DNA of 5,603 nt from Chloroflexota bacterium (lineage in GTDB: Bacteria > Chloroflexota > Ktedonobacteria > Ktedonobacterales > Ktedonobacteraceae). Below are positions 1-5,603 of the stretch, one piece after another; the stretch's first letter is position 1; each line of letters starts with the position of its first letter. Under the pieces are notes generated by a model, which searched no databases, had not been told where the DNA came from, and saw only the letters and a list, made by a program, of their open reading frames with translations. Location of the stretch: NCBI GenBank assembly GCA_021828635.1, contig JAJZEJ010000367.1, positions 1 to 5,603 of the forward strand. Reading direction: 5' to 3'. A program made the position numbers and the translations under genes.

Positions 1-1
1 A

Positions 2-2164
2 TTCATAAAGCAAGTTGAGACAGGGAATGTTGTTGCTGTAACAATACAAGGGAATCAGCTCAATGCCTTCTTGTCAAAACCTCTAGCTGGTGCGACGCAG
101 AGCGGGCAAAATGTACAGAGTGGGCAAAGCGGGCAAAGCGAACAAATTGGCCCAAGCACTCAGGCGAGTGCGACTGCTCAGTCAAATTCTGCTCTGGGTT
201 ATGCAGCCTGGGCGCATATGATGAGCCAAAATGGCCCTTCCTGGACGAACTCGGCACAATCGTCGGTGAATCCGAACCAGGCTGTGTATACGCAAGTTCC
301 GCCAGGGAGTGGAGTTCAATTGATGTCAACGCTTTTGGGCAAGCATATAACAATTACGACGTTGCCGGTGGCACAGTCCAGTCAATGGCTTAATCTCATC
401 TGGCATTTCGTTCCCATCCTTTTGCTGGTGCTACTGTTCGTTGCTTTCCTTTACTCTAATAATGGTAAACGTACTGTACGTTCAATAGATGATCGTATCA
501 CGCAAATTGGCAAGAGTCGGGCGCGGCGTTTTGTGCGTTCGCAAGAGAATAGCAGTGCGCAAAATATACAAAACACCCAGAGTGGACAGCAGAATAAGTC
601 ACCATCGAATACGAAGACAGATGCGCATAAAGCGCGTCCAAGCAGTAGCGCGACTACGCCAGTAAAGCCTGTCACGGCGCGTATCAGCACAGTGCCAGCG
701 GTGACGTTTGCCGATGTAGCTGGTATTGACGAAGTGCGCACGGACCTGGAAGAGATTGTACGCTTCCTGCGTAGCTCTGAGCAGTTTAAGCGACTTGGCG
801 CTCATATTCCACGTGGTGCGTTGCTGGTGGGACCGCCAGGAACCGGCAAGACATTGTTAGCACGAGCGGTCGCTGGTGAAGCTGGTGTGCCATTCTTCAG
901 TATTAGTGCCTCAGAGTTCGTGGAAATGTTTGTGGGTGTCGGAGCCAGTCGTGTGCGTGATCTCTTCAATCAGGCCCGGCAGGTCTCGCCAAGTGTGATC
1001 TTTATTGACGAAATCGACGCTGTTGGCCGCAAGCGTTCTGTGCGTGTTAATGGCAACGATGAGCGTGAGCAGACGTTAAACCAACTGCTGGTTGAACTGG
1101 ATGGTTTCGATGAGCGCCAGGCTGTTGTAGTGATGGCGGCTACGAACCGTGTGGATATTCTCGATAAGGCACTGCTACGTCCAGGGCGTTTTGATCGTCG
1201 CGTCATGGTCTCATTGCCTGATCGTGTTGGACGTGAAGCAATCTTGCGTGTCCATACGCGCAAGACACCGTTACACGAGGAGGTTAGCCTGGAGCGTGTA
1301 GCGCGTCTGACCACTGGCATGAGTGGGGCCGACCTGGCGAATCTGGTGAATGAGGCCGCGTTGATGGCTGCGCGTCAAGATTTATTCAGCGTGACTGATA
1401 TATGCTTTGAAGAGGCATTGGCACGTGTTCAGCTTGGCGCGGTACGTCCCCTGGTGATGAGCGAGCAAGAGCGCCGTATCATTGCTTTTCACGAAGGTGG
1501 TCATGCCCTGGTTGCGTACCACTTGCCGGAGGCTGATACCGTTAATCGCGTCACGATCTTGCCGCGTGGGCAGAGTCTCGGTGTGACGCAGTTTACGGCA
1601 GAAGAAGATCGCTATAACTACAGCCGTGAGACGTTAATGGCGCGTATCGCGGTCGGGCTTGGTGGACGTGTGGCGGAGGAATTGGTTTTCGGCCAGGAGC
1701 ATATCACGACAGGAGCAGAAAACGATCTTCAGGTTGTTACCGATGTGGCGCGACGGATGGTGACGCGCTGGGGCATGAGCGAGCAGATTGGTGTGGTTTT
1801 CACTGATTTCAAAGCGGGTGAAGGTGATTTTGGTCTGAATATGCGCCGTCTTGATCCTGGTGATCTACCTGAGTCGGCGGGATCGCTGGCCCTCGATGCC
1901 AATGGTCACCCCGTGCGCAATGGACAACATCGCTCGGTAGCACACTACAATGCTTTTGCGATGGCCGCATCTCCATCTTCAACCGTCAATGGAAGTTCGC
2001 TCAATGTGCTGATCGACACCGAAGTGCGTCGCATTCTGGAAGAGGGACGTACCATTGCACGTACCATCCTGGCTGAACATCACGCTCAGCTTGAGCTACT
2101 AGCAAAGACACTCATGGAACGTGAGCAAATTGACCGCCCCCAATTCGAGGCGCTTTTCTCGTAG
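2..2164 (+). CDS. ftsH: FtsH-like membrane AAA+ zinc metalloprotease, 5' partial
   Basis: ATP-dependent protease that, in the FtsH family, extracts and degrades membrane and regulatory proteins as a membrane-anchored hexamer. The frame is open to the window edge. Residues encoded before the TTG at 71 ([18 protein letters not shown]) match the FtsH extracytoplasmic domain, so that TTG is an internal Leu and the real start and first membrane segment lie upstream. In order: a Gln/Ser-rich insert (about 80-280), the end of the outer domain (281-385), a second membrane segment (about 395-457), a basic Gln/Ser linker (458-700), and the AAA domain from 701. The AAA domain has Walker A GPPGTGKT (830-853), pore loop MFVGVG, Walker B VIFIDEID (995-1018) and a second region of homology ending RPGRFDRR. 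The M41 protease domain has HEGGH (1490-1504) and the likely third zinc ligand Asp at 1724-1726 in GAENDL. All catalytic residues are present. About 40 extra residues lie near 1820-2010 compared with E. coli FtsH. The gene ends in TAG, 57 bases before the inverted repeat. Many Ktedonobacteria-type genomes are expected to carry several paralogues, so this may be an accessory copy. Confidence 0.93.
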   Translation, partial: FIKQVETGNVVAVTIQGNQLNAFLSKPLAGATQSGQNVQSGQSGQSEQIGPSTQASATAQSNSALGYAAWAHMMSQNGPSWTNSAQSSVNPNQAVYTQVPPGSGVQLMSTLLGKHITITTLPVAQSSQWLNLIWHFVPILLLVLLFVAFLYSNNGKRTVRSIDDRITQIGKSRARRFVRSQENSSAQNIQNTQSGQQNKSPSNTKTDAHKARPSSSATTPVKPVTARISTVPAVTFADVAGIDEVRTDLEEIVRFLRSSEQFKRLGAHIPRGALLVGPPGTGKTLLARAVAGEAGVPFFSISASEFVEMFVGVGASRVRDLFNQARQVSPSVIFIDEIDAVGRKRSVRVNGNDEREQTLNQLLVELDGFDERQAVVVMAATNRVDILDKALLRPGRFDRRVMVSLPDRVGREAILRVHTRKTPLHEEVSLERVARLTTGMSGADLANLVNEAALMAARQDLFSVTDICFEEALARVQLGAVRPLVMSEQERRIIAFHEGGHALVAYHLPEADTVNRVTILPRGQSLGVTQFTAEEDRYNYSRETLMARIAVGLGGRVAEELVFGQEHITTGAENDLQVVTDVARRMVTRWGMSEQIGVVFTDFKAGEGDFGLNMRRLDPGDLPESAGSLALDANGHPVRNGQHRSVAHYNAFAMAASPSSTVNGSSLNVLIDTEVRRILEEGRTIARTILAEHHAQLELLAKTLMEREQIDRPQFEALFS
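101..145 (+). repeat. Short in-frame SGQ tandem repeat within ftsH
   Basis: Near-identical 9-base units (agcgggcaa, agtgggcaa, agcgggcaa, agcgaacaa) encode SGQ, SGQ, SGQ and SEQ; the first unit is separated from the others by a three-codon spacer. They open the Gln/Ser/Ala-rich insert of the outer domain. Such units can change in number by replication slippage without breaking the frame, so the insert length may differ between strains. The same SGQ triplet recurs once in the cytoplasmic linker after the membrane segment. Confidence 0.7.
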
Positions 2165-2223
2165 GGACGTGATTCATCGCGTCCGTGATCGCTGATCATG
2201 TTCGTAATTGCGTTCGTAGAGCA

Positions 2224-2244
2224 TGGCACCCACAAGGGGTGTCA
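2224..2244 (+). repeat. Palindromic unit, left copy, nested in the long inverted repeat
   Basis: An imperfect 21-base palindrome: tggcaccc, a five-base loop acaag, then gggtgtca. It has eight pairs, one of which is G-T (a G-U wobble in plus-strand RNA). It can therefore fold alone before the distant arm is transcribed. Confidence 0.65.
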
Positions 2245-2289
2245 CTACATATATATCCCGCCATATGCGGAAATACATGATATATATAG

Positions 2290-2310
2290 TGACACCCCTT
2301 GTGGGTGCCA
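2290..2310 (-). repeat. Palindromic unit, right copy, nested in the long inverted repeat
   Basis: Exact reverse complement of the unit at 2224-2244. Read from the minus strand it gives the same sequence with the same G-U wobble. RNA polymerase arriving from either flanking gene therefore meets an identical local hairpin first. Confidence 0.65.
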
Positions 2311-2347
2311 TGTTATTGATCATGCCGTGTTATCAATCCTCTCATCG

Positions 2348-3931
2348 TTAGCAGCTTTGCTGGAAAGCTTTGACAAAGAGTCCCACGGAAGCAAAACGCT
2401 CTTGCGGGCGTTTCGCCAGCGCACGCAAGATGACGTGATCTAGTGCGCTAGAGATGGTTGGATTGAATGAACCTGGTGCTTGTGCGGCCATATTTAAGTG
2501 CAGATGCTTGACAATTGAGGTGGACTGTCCTTGAAAGAGTGGTCGCCCTGCTAAGAGTTCATAAGCCATTGCGGCCAGCCCATACTGATCGGAGGCTGGA
2601 AATAGTTGTCCTTGCCAGCGTTCAGGAGCTACATAAGGAAAGCAGCTTTTCGTTTTAGGGGTGGTGGCCTGTGTCTGATCAATGGTAAAATCGCTGAGTT
2701 GTACTTTAAGACCACGCAGATTTTTAGCTGTCTTACTGATGAGTATATTGGTGAACTTAAAATTTTGGTACAGCAATTGATGTTCATGGGCATATTGCAG
2801 GGCATCGCCGATTTGCGCGATAACGGCTAGCACATCTTTGGGTGGGAAGGTCATGCCTTGACGCTCGTAGAGCCAGCTATCCAGTGAACCATCTGCGAAA
2901 TAAGGCATTGTCTTATAAATAAATGGAATGCCACTGATATACGACTTCCCAAAGTTGAGTGTTGCTGTGATGTTGGGATGCTCCAACTGACTTATAACAT
3001 TTTTTTCATGCTGGAACGGATTATACTCTTCTTCTCCAGTATCGCTGATGTCTTGCGGTAACGCACTCTTCATTGGCAGAGCCTTGAGGGCAACATGGCT
3101 TTCTCGTAAACGATCATAAATCTGGTAGACATTGCTATGTGGATTGCGACCGAGTGGCGCGACAATCTGATAACGACCCAGATTCTGGCCTGTCAGCGAA
3201 AAGTACTCGCCCTCGTTCGTTTCATTCTCCGTAAATTCTTCCAACGGCGGCGCTTCAATCTGACGATGAGGTAGTTCGAGATATGCCAAAGGTGGTAAGG
3301 GCATAGTTTTAGGAATAGGCGGCATAGTTTGTGCGCGTTGTGGCAAAGACATAGTTTTAGGAGCGGACGGCGTAGTTTGCGGTTGTGATAAGGGCATGGT
3401 TTTAGAGACAAGAGGTGTGGTTTTCACTGGTCGCGGTAGCGGCCCAGATAGTTGCGCTTTTGGTTGCGGCGCGGGCGGAGGAAGTGTTGGCTTCGGTGTT
3501 GGAGCCGCAAGCAAGAGCGGTGTGGCAGGTATAGTTGAGTGTAGGTAGATAACGGGTATGTCATAATGGTATTTTTGCAGCATATGTTGGGTGAGGCGCT
3601 GCAAGAAAAAGCGTTGTGATACATCATCCTGACTCACAAGTAGTGTAAAAGGTACAGTAAAACCTTGCAGATAGAGTGTGTAGGCTTCCAACAGCGTTGA
3701 GGTTACGAGAGGTTGAAAGCCCAGCGAGTTTAGCAAACGGGTGAGATAAGTTGCACGTTCCTGATGAGCGTCGATGAGATAGATCGAGCGCATGTCCAGG
3801 TATGCCTGTATTTTAGGCGCGTGCAGAGCTGGATTAGCCAGTATTTGTTGTAGGGTTGTCCTGAGCGGATTAAGAATGGTTATTGGATGGTCAAATGAGA
3901 ACGAAAGTTGAAATGATTCTGAACGTTGCAT
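2348..3931 (-). CDS. Receiver-like/proline-rich/Ser-Thr kinase-fold fusion, predicted pseudokinase
   Basis: Complete 527-residue cytoplasmic protein without a membrane segment. Residues 48-132 resemble a response-regulator receiver (IYLID first strand, IPVIYL fourth strand), but Ser100 stands where the phospho-accepting Asp is expected. Residues 133-250 are a Pro/Thr-rich linker. Residues 252-524 are a Hanks-type kinase fold: K283 in VALK, a likely helix-C partner E309, hinge and GSL (348-350), D414 of the metal-binding DF motif (DFT in place of DFG), APE at 435-437, and D448 in SDQYGLAAMAYELL. The catalytic loop reads YQNFKFTN instead of HRDLKPxN, so the catalytic base is Asn390. The glycine loop reads LGRNPHSNVY, with two of three glycines lost. 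I infer a pseudokinase that may bind nucleotide or a partner protein but is unlikely to phosphorylate normally. The ATG start is supported by GAGGTGA six bases upstream. The gene converges on ftsH and diverges from the glycosidase gene; its target is unknown. Confidence 0.88.
   Translation of the reverse strand: MQRSESFQLSFSFDHPITILNPLRTTLQQILANPALHAPKIQAYLDMRSIYLIDAHQERATYLTRLLNSLGFQPLVTSTLLEAYTLYLQGFTVPFTLLVSQDDVSQRFFLQRLTQHMLQKYHYDIPVIYLHSTIPATPLLLAAPTPKPTLPPPAPQPKAQLSGPLPRPVKTTPLVSKTMPLSQPQTTPSAPKTMSLPQRAQTMPPIPKTMPLPPLAYLELPHRQIEAPPLEEFTENETNEGEYFSLTGQNLGRYQIVAPLGRNPHSNVYQIYDRLRESHVALKALPMKSALPQDISDTGEEEYNPFQHEKNVISQLEHPNITATLNFGKSYISGIPFIYKTMPYFADGSLDSWLYERQGMTFPPKDVLAVIAQIGDALQYAHEHQLLYQNFKFTNILISKTAKNLRGLKVQLSDFTIDQTQATTPKTKSCFPYVAPERWQGQLFPASDQYGLAAMAYELLAGRPLFQGQSTSIVKHLHLNMAAQAPGSFNPTISSALDHVILRALAKRPQERFASVGLFVKAFQQSC
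3299..3412 (-). repeat. Three degenerate KTM repeats in the proline-rich linker
   Basis: The motif K-T-M-(P/S)-L-(P/S) occurs at residues 177, 192 and 208 of the kinase-like protein, encoded with spacings of 45 and 48 bases. Each copy is followed by a Gln/Pro/Thr stretch (QPQTTP, PQRAQTMPP). At DNA level the units share catagttttag or catggttttag on the plus strand. They look like decayed tandem duplications of about 15 codons. The repeated Thr residues next to Lys and Pro could be docking or phosphorylation sites, but this is speculation. Confidence 0.65.
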
Positions 3932-3937
3932 CGCGCA

Positions 3938-3944
3938 TCACCTC
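3938..3944 (-). promoter_or_regulatory. Ribosome binding site of the kinase-like gene
   Basis: On the minus strand GAGGTGA lies six bases before the ATG at 3931-3929. The two nearby upstream ATG triplets are out of frame, so this site fixes the start. Confidence 0.8.
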
Positions 3945-3953
3945 GCATTACGT

Positions 3954-3992
3954 TGTATACTCCAAGCATAATGCTTCTTTTCTGTGTATACA
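3954..3992. promoter_or_regulatory. Candidate operator cluster upstream of the kinase-like gene
   Basis: Two TGTATAC boxes (3954-3960 and 3985-3991) lie 31 bp apart, close to three helical turns. The second extends to the perfect palindrome TGTATACA. Between them is the 13-base inverted repeat AAGCAT-A-ATGCTT (3964-3976). The cluster ends 23 bases before the kinase-like start codon, where a repressor could act. Chance occurrence in AT-rich DNA is possible and no regulator family is identified. Confidence 0.35.
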
Positions 3993-4105
3993 GTGTATTT
4001 AGAACTAAAGGATATGACATTCAGGAAATATTACTATAACCCCATGCAAGCCGTAAGGATCGGCTACAATCCCTGTGGCTGATCGCTTACTTCTCGGTTG
4101 ACGTA

Positions 4106-4134
4106 ATGATGAAGGATAGATGAGCATTTGTCAA
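4106..4134 (-). promoter_or_regulatory. Candidate sigma-70-type promoter for the kinase-like gene
   Basis: On the minus strand a perfect -35 TTGACA (4134-4129) is followed after 17 bases by CATCAT (4111-4106), which matches four of six -10 positions. Initiation near 4100 would leave a leader of about 170 bases that includes the TGTATAC boxes. A promoter closer to the gene cannot be excluded. Confidence 0.4.
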
Positions 4135-4142
4135 TAGTGCTG

Positions 4143-4166
4143 TGTTTTGATGTTTTGGTGTTGACG
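4143..4166 (+). repeat. Three imperfect 8-base tandem units overlapping the -35 box
   Basis: TGTTTTGA, TGTTTTGG and TGTTGACG follow one another with no gap, and the last contains the -35 hexamer of the glycosidase promoter. They could be an activator site array or merely simple sequence. Confidence 0.35.
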
Positions 4167-4190
4167 TTGCTGACAGCCGATAGATACAAT
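4161..4190 (+). promoter_or_regulatory. Candidate sigma-70-type promoter for the glycosidase gene
   Basis: TTGACG (4161-4166), an 18-base spacer and TACAAT (4185-4190) each match five of six consensus positions. Transcription would start near 4196-4198, giving a leader of roughly 54 bases with a well-placed ribosome binding site before the ATG at 4251. Confidence 0.6.
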
Positions 4191-4238
4191 GGCAAGGGTA
4201 TGGATGCAACGACGAATAAGCAGAGAAAGAATAGTGAG

Positions 4239-4244
4239 AAGGAG
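4239..4244 (+). promoter_or_regulatory. Ribosome binding site of the glycosidase gene
   Basis: AAGGAG lies six bases before the ATG at 4251. It favours this start over the in-frame ATG at 4200, whose only purine run (AAGGG, 4194-4198) is one base away. Confidence 0.8.
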
Positions 4245-4250
4245 CAATAT

Positions 4251-5603
4251 ATGGTTCCTGAAGATGAGTTTACGCCATATGGTTATCTTGACAACCCCTT
4301 TCATAGCTGGAAGCTCAATCCCTCTGGCGTGCTGCGCTCGCTGGCACCGCTTGGCATGGGCTGGCATGTACCTGATCTCGGCAGCTATGTGCGCAACCAA
4401 TTTCAGTATACCGCTCATCTCTCGCTTGGCTTGAAGATTGGCGACCTGGTATTGATAACCCCTGACGATTTCAGACGTTATCACTGCACGATTACCAGTC
4501 ATCTTCATACGAAAAATCGTTTTGCCTATACCTGTCATGTACCATATTACGGACTCACCGTGACTGTTACCTATTTTCTAGCACTCGAACACGCGCTGGC
4601 TTGTGTCATGACGCTCACGACAATGGAGCCGAAACCTCTGCCCGTGACCTGCTATCTTTTGCATTTGCACACACATAATCCCTCTACTAGCCGTTTGTGG
4701 GAGCATGGCTTGTATGTCAGCGCCGGAACTGAGGCTGGTTCGGCTATGCTGGGCATTGCCAGCGAAGGTGACGTGTTTGTGCATGGTCTACGTGCTGACG
4801 ATGCTGGTACCCAGACCTTTCAGCCGATTGGGTATGGAGCAACGCTCAATGATGCCGCCCGCCTGATGCGTGGTGAGATGGTGGCTCACCCAGAAATTAC
4901 GCACCAACAAGAAGGTACCGGTTGGCAGACCCGTGTGGTGGTGGTGCCGTGCGCGTTGACGCTCACTGGCGGTGAAGTGCGAACATTTCATGCAGTGCTG
5001 GCACGTGGTGTCTCACAAGATAGAGCGTGGCAACATTGGCAGAATGGTATGAAGCGATTGAAACAGGCAAAAGCGCAATATCGTATGGATGACGAGCGTT
5101 TCTGGAGCGGTGCGCCCCAACTTTCCGGTGATTGGCCTGCAACTTGGCGGCGAGGCTTTGTCTATGATCTGGAGACGTTGCGCATGGTCATCCGGCCTCC
5201 TGTCGGTATCATTCCACATGCCTGGGATGGTATGCAGATTCAAGCCCCGCGTACAGTGCTGGCCGAAGCTGCGATGGACGCGCTTTTTCTGAGCTATGCT
5301 GATTGTAAGCTAGCTGCCGAAGTATTGCTTGGTCATTTCGCGTCTTCCCCGCATCCACATCTACCTTGTATGCGCGAGGATGGTAGCTACAACATGATCG
5401 CCGATGATGGTCAGATGTGCGGTACCGCCCCTGAGTGGGGCTTTCCAGTCTGGTGTTGTGATCAGGTATTTCGTCGCACGGGTGATCTACACTGGCTACG
5501 CCAACTCTATCCCCACGTCGCTGCCTATCTAAGCTGGTGGCTGGAGCATCGGCGCGATAGCGAGGGCTGGCTGGTCTATGCCTGTTCGTGGGAAGATGAT
5601 ATG
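4251..5603 (+). CDS. GH63/MGH1-like six-hairpin glycoside hydrolase, 3' partial
   Basis: The frame is open for 451 codons to the window end, and the C-terminus is missing. The start is set by AAGGAG six bases upstream. There is no signal peptide or membrane segment, so the enzyme is probably cytoplasmic. Residues 1 to about 270 look beta-rich, as in the N-terminal beta-sandwich of such enzymes, and open with TPYGYLDNPFHSW. From about residue 285 a helical toroid begins. It shows GDWPATWRRGFVYDLETLRM, then RPPVGI (from 315), WDGM, RTVLAEAAMDALFLSYAD, REDGSYNM, GTAPEWGFPVW (E395), RTGDLHWLRQLYP, WWLEHR and a final GWLVYACSWEDDM. That last block lines up with the WESGMD-type catalytic acid motif of GH63 and related (alpha/alpha)6 enzymes, so the catalytic Asp probably falls at or just past the edge. 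The likely role is hydrolysis of an alpha-linked sugar (glucosyl, mannosyl or similar), but the substrate cannot be read. Annotation as a glycogen debranching-like protein is an alternative. Confidence 0.75.
   Translation, partial: MVPEDEFTPYGYLDNPFHSWKLNPSGVLRSLAPLGMGWHVPDLGSYVRNQFQYTAHLSLGLKIGDLVLITPDDFRRYHCTITSHLHTKNRFAYTCHVPYYGLTVTVTYFLALEHALACVMTLTTMEPKPLPVTCYLLHLHTHNPSTSRLWEHGLYVSAGTEAGSAMLGIASEGDVFVHGLRADDAGTQTFQPIGYGATLNDAARLMRGEMVAHPEITHQQEGTGWQTRVVVVPCALTLTGGEVRTFHAVLARGVSQDRAWQHWQNGMKRLKQAKAQYRMDDERFWSGAPQLSGDWPATWRRGFVYDLETLRMVIRPPVGIIPHAWDGMQIQAPRTVLAEAAMDALFLSYADCKLAAEVLLGHFASSPHPHLPCMREDGSYNMIADDGQMCGTAPEWGFPVWCCDQVFRRTGDLHWLRQLYPHVAAYLSWWLEHRRDSEGWLVYACSWEDDM

Larger units (their letters stand above)
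2222..2312. repeat. Long inverted repeat, candidate bidirectional terminator or small palindromic element
   Basis: The arms 2222-2247 and 2287-2312 are perfect reverse complements over 26 bp. After one mismatch the pairing continues for 6 more bp of alternating AT (2249-2254 with 2280-2285). The inner loop holds a small hairpin, ccgc/gcgg (2258-2261 with 2267-2270). The element sits between two convergent genes, 57 bases after the ftsH stop and 35 bases from the stop of the minus-strand kinase-like gene, where a shared terminator is expected. No T-tract follows on either strand, so it is not a standard intrinsic terminator. No flanking target duplication is obvious, and there is no transposase. 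A REP/BIME-like or MITE-like repeat is an alternative reading. Confidence 0.85.
3932..4250. other. Divergent intergenic control region
   Basis: This is 319 bases between the divergent starts of the kinase-like gene and the glycosidase gene. It holds a ribosome binding site at each end, a cluster of palindromic boxes (3954-3992), candidate promoters for both directions (4106-4134 minus, 4161-4190 plus) and an 8-base tandem repeat (4143-4166). Between about 3993 and 4105 I see only AT-rich sequence and one weak 5-bp hairpin (4049-4065). I see no tRNA, no riboswitch and no credible small gene. Confidence 0.6.

Noticed and set aside
970..1320. Minus-strand ORF of 116 codons inside ftsH
   Set aside because: It lies opposite the conserved AAA core. 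Its Arg/Ser/Thr-rich translation is typical of an antisense shadow.
2165..2184. Hairpin ggacg/cgtcc directly after the ftsH stop
   Set aside because: A five-pair stem with a ten-base loop and no T-tract is weak next to the strong repeat that follows.
2222..2312. CRISPR or insertion-sequence end
   Set aside because: There is one inverted pair only, with no spaced direct repeats, no transposase gene and no visible target-site duplication.
2198..2443. Plus-strand 81-codon ORF spanning the inverted repeat
   Set aside because: It has no ribosome binding site, lies largely in the palindrome, and runs antisense into the end of the kinase-like gene. Its translation shows no family features.
2606..2830. 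Plus-strand 74-codon ORF inside the kinase-like gene
   Set aside because: It is antisense to the catalytic-loop region and is explained by the codon pattern of the real gene.
4049..4065. Small hairpin agccg-taaggat-cggct in the intergenic region
   Set aside because: It has only five pairs and no following T-tract, and it is not clearly placed relative to a gene. It is not enough for a terminator or riboswitch call.
4189..4434. Plus-strand ORF beginning at the -10 box
   Set aside because: It is out of frame with the glycosidase, has no ribosome binding site, and begins within the predicted promoter.
4131..4538. Minus-strand 135-codon ORF over the intergenic region and the start of the glycosidase gene
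   Set aside because: It overlaps the well-supported plus-strand start, promoter and ribosome binding site, and the product has no recognisable features.

Overview
The window holds three protein-coding genes, two of them cut by the window edges, and no RNA gene, CRISPR array or recognisable insertion sequence. The protein types are a membrane-anchored FtsH-like AAA+ protease with long Gln/Ser-rich inserts, a receiver-like/proline-rich/kinase fusion, and a large cytoplasmic six-hairpin glycosidase. Together with mid-range base composition and clear Shine-Dalgarno sites, they suggest a large-genome bacterium. I would guess Chloroflexota, class Ktedonobacteria, but this is inference from gene style, not from a marker gene.

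Layout. Bases 2-2164 (+) encode the C-terminal 720 residues of an FtsH family protease. Its true start and first membrane segment lie upstream of the window. Bases 2222-2312 form a long, nearly perfect inverted repeat in the gap between two convergent genes. Bases 2348-3931 (-) encode a complete 527-residue protein: a degenerate receiver-like N-terminus, a proline-rich linker with three KTM repeats, and a Ser/Thr-kinase fold whose catalytic Asp is replaced by Asn and whose glycine loop is lost. Bases 3932-4250 are a divergent intergenic region with promoter-like and palindromic elements. Bases 4251-5603 (+) encode the first 451 residues of a GH63/MGH1-like (alpha/alpha)6 glycoside hydrolase, which runs off the end of the window.

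How they work together. Nothing in the sequence ties the three genes into one pathway. The protease and the pseudokinase converge on the shared inverted repeat, which is placed to act as a two-way transcription barrier. The pseudokinase and the glycosidase diverge from a shared control region and could be co-regulated, but this is not shown. The most unusual items are the predicted pseudokinase with its dead receiver-like domain, the inverted repeat made of two nested palindromic units, and the non-canonical inserts in the FtsH homologue. I did not find convincing evidence for a new multi-gene system.
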